Assembly (NCBI GenBank): GCA_002298695.1
Contig: DBLB01000097.1
Location: 792 to 8,445, forward strand
Source of the DNA: Clostridiales bacterium UBA735
Lineage (GTDB): Bacteria > Bacillota > Clostridia > Oscillospirales > Oscillospiraceae
Reading direction: 5' to 3'
DNA length: 7,654 nucleotides
The notes beneath the pieces were generated by a model. It was not told the origin of the DNA. It saw nothing but the letters and a program-made list of their open reading frames with translations, and made no database searches. Shown here piece after piece: positions 1 through 5,204 of the stretch (its first letter is position 1; each line of letters begins with the position of its first letter). The translations under genes and the position numbers were made by a program.

Positions 1-20
1 ATGTATTTCGAACTTTTCAA

Positions 21-80
21 ACCGCAGAATTGGCGAAAAAGATCCGGCGAAGCACGCCGACGCAATGATGCGGTGTTGCC
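21..80 (-). repeat. Degenerate copy of a short palindromic dispersed repeat
   Basis: Bases 32-80 match the reverse complement of 3803-3851 without gaps at 42 of 49 positions, including the shared core GGCGAAAAAGATCC (32-45) and the terminal arm ending in GGTGTTGCC at 80. Bases 21-31 (ACCGCAGAATT) match the other arm of that element at 10 of 11 positions if about 13 internal bases are missing here. It lies just upstream of the promoter at 112-140 and is noncoding. No transposase is nearby, so it is probably a non-autonomous repeat family. Confidence 0.7.
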
Positions 81-111
81 TTGGACGTATTATAGCAAAT
101 TGCGGCAGGAC

Positions 112-140
112 TTGCAACCGGGCGCAAAAAAAGGTATAAT
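112..140 (+). promoter_or_regulatory. Sigma-A promoter of the ybaK-TSCPD-HAD operon
   Basis: A -35 box TTGCAA (112-117) and a perfect -10 box TATAAT (135-140) are separated by 17 bases. Transcription would begin near 147, just before the ATG at 163. This argues against any upstream extension of the first gene's frame. Confidence 0.8.
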
Positions 141-162
141 GTCCCCGAAAGAAGGGATCTCC

Positions 163-633
163 ATGACCAGAACGAATGTGATGCGCCTGCTGGATGCGGC
201 TAAAATTCACTACCGCACGGCGGAATACGCCTTCGACGAAAACGACCTGTCCGGCCTGCACGCGGCGGAGGGCATCGGCATGCCGCCGGAGCAGATCTTC
301 AAGACGCTCGTCGCCCATGGCGAGCGCTGCGGCTATGCCGTCTTCTGCATCCCGGTCTGCTGCGAGCTCGACCTCAAAAAGGCCGCGAAAGCCGCCGGCG
401 ACAAGAAAATCGAGCTGATCCACGTCAAGGATCTGCTGGCGACGACCGGCTATATCCGCGGCGGGTGCAGCCCGATCGGGATGAAAAAGCCATTTCCGAC
501 CTACCTCGACGAGACGGCAGAGCTCTATGACGAGATCGGCGTCTCCGCCGGGCAGCGCGGCTGCCAGATCCTGCTGGCACCGGGCGATCTTATCAATTAT
601 GTAAACTGTACAGTCTGTGATCTCACCGAATAG
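163..633 (+). CDS. ybaK: YbaK/EbsC-family aminoacyl-tRNA deacylase (Cys-tRNA(Pro) type)
   Basis: This 156-residue protein belongs to the YbaK/EbsC family of free-standing editing domains, whose characterised members hydrolyse mischarged tRNAs such as Cys-tRNA(Pro) in the cytosol. Diagnostic features are the conserved lysine in FKTLV (K47), the GGCSPIG loop (residues 100-106), and a C-terminal segment near GCQILLAPGDL. Length is normal for the family. The frame is open back to position 1, but the ATG at 163 is the likely start: a promoter lies at 112-140, inside the open stretch, and a purine-rich GAAGGGA (151-157) sits 5 bases before it. It is the first gene of an operon, 14 bases ahead of the TSCPD gene. 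The family assignment is firm; the exact tRNA substrate is inferred. Confidence 0.92.
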   Translation: MTRTNVMRLLDAAKIHYRTAEYAFDENDLSGLHAAEGIGMPPEQIFKTLVAHGERCGYAVFCIPVCCELDLKKAAKAAGDKKIELIHVKDLLATTGYIRGGCSPIGMKKPFPTYLDETAELYDEIGVSAGQRGCQILLAPGDLINYVNCTVCDLTE

Positions 634-647
634 AAAGGAATTTTACC

Positions 648-902
648 ATGGAATTTGACTATCGCACCAGAGGAACCTGTTCGAGCAACATTCACGTGGA
701 GCTGGACGGCCGGAAGGTCAAACGCGTCGCGTTCACCGGCGGGTGCAACGGCAATTTGCAGGGCATCAGCCGCCTGGTCGAGGGCATGGACATCGACGAC
801 GTCATCGCGCGCGTGCGCGGCATCCGCTGCGGCATGAAGGCCACGTCCTGTCCCGATCAGCTGGCAAAGGCGCTGGAGCAGGCGAAAGCGGAGCTCGGCT
901 GA
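648..902 (+). CDS. Small TSCPD-domain protein (TIGR03905-like)
   Basis: An 84-residue protein matching the stand-alone TSCPD family (TIGR03905). The domain is otherwise known as the C-terminal module of class II (B12-dependent) ribonucleotide reductases. The naming motif TSCPD is at residues 66-70. Four cysteines (C11, C33 in GGCNGN, C61, C68) are spaced as expected for a metal-binding or redox site; zinc binding is likely but is an inference. The start is supported by AAAGGAA (634-640), 7 bases ahead of the ATG. Its TGA overlaps the next gene's ATG by one base, so the two are probably translationally coupled. The biological role of stand-alone TSCPD proteins is unknown to me, and a nucleotide-metabolism role is only suggested by the domain's origin. 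Confidence 0.9.
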   Translation: MEFDYRTRGTCSSNIHVELDGRKVKRVAFTGGCNGNLQGISRLVEGMDIDDVIARVRGIRCGMKATSCPDQLAKALEQAKAELG

Positions 903-1591
903 TGGAGGCTGTACGCGCGCGATGCGCGCAGTTTGACGCCTCTGTCCTCCGCGCGGCGGTGTTTGACCTGGACGGGACGCTGCTGAACACGGTGGATGAT
1001 CTCGGCACGGCGGCAAACATGACGCTGCGGCACTTCGGCCTGCCGGAGCATCCGCTGGCGGCCTACCGCAATTTCATCGGCAACGGACTGCTGATGCTCT
1101 ACCGCCGCGCCGCCCCGGCCGGGACGGACGAGGCGACCGTGGAGCAGCTGCGCGACTATGGCCGGGACTATTACCGGGCGCACTGCACCGCATTCACGCG
1201 GGAATATCCCGGCGCGGGGGCGCTGCTGCGCGCGCTGGCAGCACACGGGATCGTGCTCGGCATGGTGACAAACAAGACAGAGGCGACCGCGCAGCGCGTG
1301 ATGGCGCACTTTTTTCCGGACGTGCCGTTCCGCTTCATCTGGGGCAACAACGGTGTGCGGCCGCTCAAGCCCGCGCCGGACGCAGGACGGATGCTGTTGG
1401 CAGAGCTTGATCTTGCGCCGGAGCAGGTCGCGTTCGTGGGCGACGGAGACACCGACATGGCATTTGCCTCCCATGTGGGCTTCTGGGCGCTCGGGGCAGC
1501 CTGGGGCTACCGGCCGCGCGCGGTACTGGCGGAAAACGGCGCGGATTTCCTGCTGGATTCCGCAGCGGACTTGCAGGCGCTGCTGCTCTGA
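902..1591 (+). CDS. HAD-superfamily phosphatase, phosphoglycolate phosphatase-like
   Basis: A 229-residue HAD hydrolase with a complete catalytic set. Motif I is FDLDGTL, with nucleophile D22 and acid/base D24. Motif II is VTNKT, with T123. The motif III lysine is K156 in LKPAPD. Motif IV is VGDGDTDM, with D181 and D185. Residues 30-95 form the helical cap typical of the Gph/PGP subgroup. Such enzymes remove phosphate from small metabolites such as 2-phosphoglycolate, but the substrate cannot be read from sequence. The ATG at 902 overlaps the TSCPD stop (TGATG), with GGAG at 890-893 as ribosome binding site. An intrinsic terminator follows 31 bases after the stop, making this the last gene of the operon. 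Confidence 0.9.
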   Translation: MEAVRARCAQFDASVLRAAVFDLDGTLLNTVDDLGTAANMTLRHFGLPEHPLAAYRNFIGNGLLMLYRRAAPAGTDEATVEQLRDYGRDYYRAHCTAFTREYPGAGALLRALAAHGIVLGMVTNKTEATAQRVMAHFFPDVPFRFIWGNNGVRPLKPAPDAGRMLLAELDLAPEQVAFVGDGDTDMAFASHVGFWALGAAWGYRPRAVLAENGADFLLDSAADLQALLL

Positions 1592-1622
1592 GCGCAAATG
1601 GCCGCGTTTCTATGCCGTTTCT

Positions 1623-1650
1623 CCGCCCGGACGCCGTCCGGGCGGTTTGT
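1623..1650 (+). terminator. Intrinsic terminator after the HAD gene
   Basis: A perfect 10-bp GC-rich stem, CCGCCCGGAC (1623-1632) with GTCCGGGCGG (1636-1645), has a 3-base loop and is followed by TTTGTATATTTT. It closes the ybaK-TSCPD-HAD operon. Confidence 0.85.
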
Positions 1651-1661
1651 ATATTTTCCCC

Positions 1662-1690
1662 TTGACAGGCGGGCATTTTGGGATTACAAT
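1662..1690 (+). promoter_or_regulatory. Consensus promoter of the tetR-GNAT operon
   Basis: A perfect -35 box TTGACA (1662-1667) and a -10 box TACAAT (1685-1690) are separated by 17 bases. Start of transcription is expected near 1697, inside the operator palindrome. Confidence 0.88.
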
Positions 1691-1695
1691 ATGTA

Positions 1696-1713
1696 CTAAC
1701 GAATGTTCGTTAG
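1696..1713. promoter_or_regulatory. TetR-type operator palindrome at the transcription start
   Basis: CTAACGAA (1696-1703) and TTCGTTAG (1706-1713) are perfect 8-base inverted repeats around a 2-base centre. Size and symmetry are typical of TetR-family operators. The site starts 5 bases after the -10 box, so binding would block the promoter. Autorepression by the TetR protein encoded immediately downstream is the simple reading. Confidence 0.82.
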
Positions 1714-1728
1714 CGTTCAGGAGGAACT

Positions 1729-2361
1729 ATGGAGGATACCAAGCAGAGAATTCTGGACAAGGCGCTGGAACTGTTTTCCACGCGGGGCTACGATGCGGTC
1801 AGCATGGGTGAGATCGCGGCGGCCGTCGGCATCAAGGCGCCCTCGCTCTACAACCACTTTCCCGGCAAGCAGGCCATCTTCGACGCCATTGTCGAGGCGA
1901 CGGCCGCCCAGTATGAAACCGACACCGACCGGATCGACATCCACGTTCAGAATGCGGCGCAGGATGTGCCCGTGTTCACGGAGATCACGGCGGACGCGCT
2001 GTTTGAAAAGGTGCGGCAGATCTTCGAGTATTCGCTGCACAACGAGACGATCAGCCGATTCCGCCGGATGATGACCATTGAGCAGTTCCGCTCGCCGGCG
2101 CTGGCCGCACTGTATTCGCAGCGCTATGTGGAGCGCGTGACCGCCTATCACGCCGGCATTTTCCGCAGTCTGATCGCCGCAGGCGAGCTTTGCGCAGAGG
2201 ATCCGGATACGCTGGCGCTGCTCTATGTGGCACCGGTCATCACGCTGCTTGGCATTTGCGACCGGCAGCCGGAGAAGGAAGCGGCGTGCCTTGCGCAGCT
2301 GAGAAACCACGTTCAGCTGTTTTTCCATACGTTCCACAGAAATCAGGGAGGCAGCATATGA
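1729..2361 (+). CDS. TetR/AcrR-family transcriptional regulator
   Basis: A 210-residue TetR-family repressor. Residues 5-50 form the N-terminal DNA-binding domain: ILDKALELFSTRGY, then the helix-turn-helix with MGEIAAAVGIKAPSLYNHF and the closing KQAIFDAI. Residues from about 60 onward form a helical ligand-binding domain with no recognisable ligand signature. The ATG follows AGGAGG (1719-1724) by 4 bases. A perfect palindrome overlaps its own transcription start, pointing to autoregulation. The TGA overlaps the next start as ATGA (2358-2361), so the regulator and the damaged GNAT gene were co-translated. Its inducer and other targets are unknown; no transporter or obvious detoxification gene is adjacent except the two acetyltransferase genes in the same transcript. 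Confidence 0.93.
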   Translation: MEDTKQRILDKALELFSTRGYDAVSMGEIAAAVGIKAPSLYNHFPGKQAIFDAIVEATAAQYETDTDRIDIHVQNAAQDVPVFTEITADALFEKVRQIFEYSLHNETISRFRRMMTIEQFRSPALAALYSQRYVERVTAYHAGIFRSLIAAGELCAEDPDTLALLYVAPVITLLGICDRQPEKEAACLAQLRNHVQLFFHTFHRNQGGSI

Positions 2362-2680
2362 AGCAGGCAGCGATCGCATTTACCATCGAACGCGCCGGGG
2401 CGGGCGATGCCGCGGCGCGTTCGGCGTGAGTGTGCGCCGGGCTTTCTGGGGATGCGGCGTTGCCTCTGCGCTGACAGAGCGGGTTCTTTCCTTTGCTGCA
2501 GCGCATGGTTTTGAACAAGTGGATCTTGCAGTCCGCAGCGACAACTGCCGCGCCATCCGGCTGTATGAGAAGTACGGCTTCCGGAAACTCTGCACCTTCC
2601 CTGCCTTTTTCAAGCTGAACGGACAGGACATTGATTTTGACCTGATGATCCGCCCGACGGCGGAGCACCAGAATGATTAG
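2358..2680 (+). pseudogene. GNAT acetyltransferase broken by an internal deletion
   Basis: The reading frame opens at ATG 2358 with GGGAGG (2346-2351) upstream and gives about 17 residues typical of a GNAT N-terminus (FTIERAGAGDAA), then stops at 2427-2429. In another frame, from about 2411 to 2680, the C-terminal half of a GNAT is intact: RGAFGVSVRRAFWGCGVASA is the acetyl-CoA-binding motif A region, followed by the motif B segment RSDNCRAIRLYEKYGF and a C-terminal NGQDIDFDLM. The related acetyltransferases I know have roughly 75-80 residues between these blocks, so an internal deletion that also shifted frame is the best explanation; the junction falls within GC-rich sequence near 2405-2416. 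A GTG at 2426 overlaps the stop and could restart translation of an 84-residue fragment, but that would lack the substrate-binding half. Confidence 0.8.
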
Positions 2681-2695
2681 AAACGAGGCTATTTC

Positions 2696-3169
2696 ATGGA
2701 GCTGACGACGCGGTATGCCGTGCGCGAGGATCTTTCGCGCGTGAATGAGATGCGGCAGGCAGTCAGCGCGCTGCACGCCGCCGGGCGGCCGGACATCTTC
2801 CGTCCGGAGTTCTGCGGGGCGCTGCGGGCACGCGCAGCCCTGGCGCTCGACGCACCGGACGCGGACGTGCTCGTCGCCTGTCTGGACGGCGCGGTCTGCG
2901 GCTTTGCGCTGGTGCAGTATGTGGAACGGACGGAATCGCCCTATCTGTGCGCGCAGCGCTTTTGCCACATTGAGGAATTCGGTGTGGACGCCGCGTTCCG
3001 GCGGCGCGGCGTCGGAACGGCGCTGCTGGCCTTCTGCCGCGCCGAGGCTGCCCGGAGGGGCTTTTCCCGGCTGGAGCTGGACGTCTGGGCATTCAACGAG
3101 GCGGCGCAGAAATTTTACGAAGCGGAAGGCTTCTGCGCCTACCGCACCCACCTGGAAGCGGCTCTCTGA
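2696..3169 (+). CDS. GNAT-family N-acetyltransferase
   Basis: A 157-residue GNAT enzyme, expected to transfer an acetyl group from acetyl-CoA to an amine on a small molecule or protein. Motif A is HIEEFGVDAAFRRRGVGTALL, with the pyrophosphate-binding R102-R-R-G-V-G107 loop. Motif B is ELDVWAFNEAAQKFYEAEGF. Residues 58-77 form the preceding beta strands (VLVACLDGAVCGFALVQYV). The start is supported by GAGG (2685-2688), 7 bases before the ATG, and it lies 15 bases after the broken GNAT, so it is probably in the TetR-controlled transcript. It is not closely similar to the broken neighbour. The substrate is unknown. Confidence 0.88.
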   Translation: MELTTRYAVREDLSRVNEMRQAVSALHAAGRPDIFRPEFCGALRARAALALDAPDADVLVACLDGAVCGFALVQYVERTESPYLCAQRFCHIEEFGVDAAFRRRGVGTALLAFCRAEAARRGFSRLELDVWAFNEAAQKFYEAEGFCAYRTHLEAAL

Positions 3170-3318
3170 CGGGCCGCCCGAATATATTTGGAAACGGAGT
3201 ATTATTTGAAGCATCTGAATGTTTCCTCGGAGCGTGTGGACTGACCGGGAGGTCCGGCAAATCCCACACGCCGCGCCTCCCGGCAGATTGGTTTTCCACA
3301 TCTTCAGGAGGATCTTTC
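3170..3318 (+). other. Structured intergenic leader with two interleaved helices
   Basis: This 149-base gap has no convincing gene. Two perfect 8-bp helices interleave: GCGTGTGG (3232-3239) with CCACACGC (3264-3271), and CCGGGAGG (3245-3252) with CCTCCCGG (3276-3283). The order is that of a pseudoknot, or of two helices that exclude each other topologically. A loose T-run (GATTGGTTTT, 3286-3295) follows the second helix, so it could act as a weak terminator of the upstream operon or as an attenuator of the RNHCP gene. AGGAGG (3306-3311) is that gene's ribosome binding site. A possible -10, TATTAT (3200-3205), lacks a good -35. Confidence 0.5.
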
Positions 3319-3744
3319 ATGAACCGCGAAAACAAGCGGAAAACATTTGAACCCGGATATTACAAAACGCACGCCTGCCGCGACAGCTTCACCTGCAAGG
3401 TCTGCGGCCGGCCGGTCACGCCCGGCGACGCCGGAAGCGAACACCGCAACCACTGCCCCAACTGCCTGTCCAGCCTGCATCTCGATCTGGAACCCGGCGA
3501 CCGCGCCGCGGACTGCGGCGGGATCATGGATCCGGTGGCAGTCTGGGTCCGGAAGGGCGGCGAATGGGCCGTCATCCACCGGTGCCGGCGCTGCGGCACA
3601 CTGCATTCCAACCGCATTGCCGCCGACGACAACCCGATGAAGCTCATGAGCATCGCCATGAAGCCGCTCTGCGCGCCGCCGTTCCCGCTGGAACGGATCG
3701 AAGAACTGACCGCCCTCATGGGCGGCGACGGCCGTCTGAAATAG
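3319..3744 (+). CDS. RNHCP-domain zinc-ribbon protein
   Basis: A 141-residue protein with the RNHCP domain (Pfam RNHCP family), named for the motif seen here as R43-N-H-C-P47. Three CxxC pairs are visible: C26/C29 (FTCKVCG), C46/C49 (HCPNC) and C89/C92 (RCRRCG), with an extra C66 in DCGGIMDP. The conserved NRIAADDNP follows at about residues 98-106. This pattern indicates one or two zinc ribbons. The molecular function of the family is not known to me; nucleic-acid or protein binding is a guess from the fold type. AGGAGG (3306-3311) stands 7 bases before the ATG, and a strong terminator follows. The structured leader upstream and the metal GTPase genes downstream are notable, but no shared transcript with the latter is likely because a terminator and a promoter intervene. 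Confidence 0.9.
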   Translation: MNRENKRKTFEPGYYKTHACRDSFTCKVCGRPVTPGDAGSEHRNHCPNCLSSLHLDLEPGDRAADCGGIMDPVAVWVRKGGEWAVIHRCRRCGTLHSNRIAADDNPMKLMSIAMKPLCAPPFPLERIEELTALMGGDGRLK

Positions 3745-3767
3745 CAGCCGCGCGGACACAAGACACT

Positions 3768-3800
3768 GCCCGCCGCCCGGAAACGGGCGGCGGGCGTTTT
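3768..3800 (+). terminator. Strong intrinsic terminator after the RNHCP gene
   Basis: A perfect 12-bp stem, GCCCGCCGCCCG (3768-3779) with CGGGCGGCGGGC (3784-3795), is closed by a GAAA tetraloop and followed by GTTTTA. It ends 3 bases before the palindromic repeat. Confidence 0.9.
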
Positions 3801-3802
3801 AT

Positions 3803-3882
3803 GGCAGCACCGCACAATTGCGTCCTCGCGCTTCGACGGATCTTTTTCGCCGAGTCTGCTTGCCGAATTGTGCGGTGCTGCC
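3803..3882 (+). repeat. 80-bp palindromic dispersed repeat (complete copy)
   Basis: The ends are a perfect 17-bp inverted repeat: GGCAGCACCGCACAATT (3803-3819) and its reverse complement (3866-3882). The 46-base interior includes GGATCTTTTTCGCC (3838-3851). A partial second copy lies in the opposite orientation at 21-80, so this is a dispersed family. It has no coding capacity and sits neatly between a terminator and the next promoter, as expected for a small non-autonomous (MITE-like or REP-like) element. As RNA it would fold into a long hairpin. Confidence 0.78.
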
Positions 3883-3920
3883 TTATATTTATGAAAGAAT
3901 CGTGAACATTTGAAAAACCA

Positions 3921-3950
3921 TTGTCCGGCGCTTGACGGACGTGTTATAAT
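3921..3950 (+). promoter_or_regulatory. Promoter of the CobW gene pair
   Basis: A -10 box TATAAT (3945-3950) and a -35 box TTGTCC (3921-3926) are separated by 18 bases. Transcription would start near 3957, about 30 bases before the ATG at 3986. A short inverted repeat, GTCCG (3923-3927) with CGGAC (3936-3940), lies in the spacer and could be a regulator site, but it is only 5 bp per arm. Confidence 0.7.
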
Positions 3951-3985
3951 AATGAGTGCAAAAAATCGAAACAGAAGGTGTTTTT

Positions 3986-5194
3986 ATGACCAGAATTGAT
4001 ATTTACTCCGGTTTTCTCGGCGCAGGCAAGACGACGCTCATCAAAAAGATGATCAAGGAAGCCTATTCCGGCGAAAAGCTCGTGCTGATCGAGAACGAGT
4101 TCGGCGAGATCGGCATTGACGGCGGCTTTTTGCAGGAGGCCGGCATTGCCATCACTGAGATGAACTCCGGCTGCATCTGCTGCTCGCTCGTGGGCGATTT
4201 CGGCAAGGCGCTGAAGAAGGTCGTGGCCGAGTACGCGCCCGACCGTATTCTGATCGAGCCGTCCGGCGTGGGCAAGCTGTCCGACGTCATCAAGGCCGTG
4301 CAGCGCGTGACAAGCGACGACGTCAAGCTCGGCAATTTCGTCACCGTGGCCGACGCGACGAAGTGCAAAATGTACATGAAGAATTTCGGCGAGTTCTACA
4401 ACAATCAGGTCGAGACGGCGAACACCATCATTCTCTCCCGCACCGACGGCATGGACGAGGCCAAGCTCGACGCCTGCGTGGCGCTGCTGCGCGAGAAGAA
4501 CCACGACGCCGTGATCGTCACGACGCCGTGGACGGAGCTGACAGGCAAGCAGATCGAGGAAGCCATGGAGCAGAAGACCTCCATCGCGCTGGAGCTCGAA
4601 AAGCTGGAAGAGGAAGCACACCATCACCATCATCATGACGAGGATGAAGAATGCGACGACCCGGATTGCAGCTGCCATCATCACCATCACGATGACGATG
4701 ACGACGATGAGGACGATCACGAACATCATCACCATCACCACCATGATGACGACGAGGACGAGGACGAGCACGAGCACGAACACCATCACCACCATCATCA
4801 CGAGGATGACGATGACGAGTGCGACGATCCGGACTGCTGCTGCCACCACCATCACGATGAGGAGGACGGCGAGCACCACCATCATCACCATCACCACGGC
4901 CACGACGCCGACGAGGTGTTCATCAGCTGGGGCGAGGAGACACACAAGAAATTCACGAAGGCCGAGATCGAGAGCTGCCTGAAGGCGCTCGAGGACGCAG
5001 ACAAGTACGGCATGGTGCTGCGCTGCAAGGGCTATGTGGCGAACGCCGAGGGCGGCAAGTGGATCCACTTCGACTATGTGCCGGGCTGCCCGGACGTCCG
5101 CGACGGCGGCGCGATGGTCACGGGCCGCATCTGCGTGATCGGCTCGAAGCTCAACGAGCAGGCTGTGGCAGAGCTGTTCGGCACGGCGCACTGA
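3986..5194 (+). CDS. CobW/COG0523 G3E GTPase with His/Asp/Cys-rich metal-binding insert
   Basis: A 402-residue G3E-family P-loop GTPase of the CobW/ZNG type, which in characterised members delivers metal, often zinc, to client proteins. The GTPase domain (1-200) has Walker A GFLGAGKTT (9-17), the ENEFGEIGID switch (36-45), the metal-binding C63-I-C65-C66 motif, LIEPSGVG (89-96) and SRTD (151-154) at the NKxD position. Residues 212-306 are a low-complexity metal-binding insert: 41 His, 42 Asp/Glu and 7 Cys among 95 residues. Residues 310-400 are the CobW C-terminal domain (VLRCKGYV, FDYVPG, GRICVIG). The ATG at 3986 is preferred over the in-frame GTG at 3956, because AGAAGG (3973-3978) precedes it and 3956 coincides with the predicted transcript start. 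The next G3E gene follows after 10 bases. Zinc is likely, but nickel or cobalt cannot be excluded. Confidence 0.93.
   Translation: MTRIDIYSGFLGAGKTTLIKKMIKEAYSGEKLVLIENEFGEIGIDGGFLQEAGIAITEMNSGCICCSLVGDFGKALKKVVAEYAPDRILIEPSGVGKLSDVIKAVQRVTSDDVKLGNFVTVADATKCKMYMKNFGEFYNNQVETANTIILSRTDGMDEAKLDACVALLREKNHDAVIVTTPWTELTGKQIEEAMEQKTSIALELEKLEEEAHHHHHHDEDEECDDPDCSCHHHHHDDDDDDEDDHEHHHHHHHDDDEDEDEHEHEHHHHHHHEDDDDECDDPDCCCHHHHDEEDGEHHHHHHHHGHDADEVFISWGEETHKKFTKAEIESCLKALEDADKYGMVLRCKGYVANAEGGKWIHFDYVPGCPDVRDGGAMVTGRICVIGSKLNEQAVAELFGTAH
4619..4903 (+). repeat. Low-complexity tract encoding the His/Asp insert
   Basis: The tract is made mostly of CAT/CAC and GAT/GAC/GAG codons. It contains two copies of a module reading ECDDPDC(S/C)C followed by a His run: residues 222-230 (4649-4675) and 278-286 (4817-4843), spaced by exactly 56 codons. 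This suggests growth by internal duplication and slippage, while synonymous codon differences show the copies are not recent. Confidence 0.85.
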
Positions 5195-5204
5195 GGGCCG
5201 CGGC

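Noticed and set aside
1..162. In-frame N-terminal extension of the YbaK gene back to an ATG at position 1
   Set aside because: The stretch contains a dispersed repeat copy and a clear promoter (112-140), and the family needs no such extension. The ATG at 163 has a plausible ribosome binding site.
605..614. Perfect palindrome ACTGTACAGT
   Set aside because: It lies inside the final codons of the ybaK gene, with no promoter nearby, and a 10-base palindrome can occur by chance.
3229..3286. A tRNA-like fold suggested by CCGGGAGG pairing with CCTCCCGG followed by CA
   Set aside because: The enclosed sequence is only 23 bases and has no anticodon arm or T-loop of the right form.
3932..3950. TTGACG (3932-3937) as the -35 box of the CobW promoter
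   Set aside because: It is only 7 bases from the TATAAT box, far too close for a sigma-A promoter. TTGTCC at 3921-3926 has an 18-base spacer.
3956..3985. Alternative GTG start of the CobW protein at 3956
   Set aside because: It coincides with the predicted transcription start and has no ribosome binding site. The ATG at 3986 does, and it places the P-loop at the usual distance from the N-terminus.
3883..3985. A Zur-type operator before the zinc-type CobW gene
   Set aside because: An AATCGTGA half-site is visible near 3898-3905, but there is no matching second half, so no Zur box can be supported.
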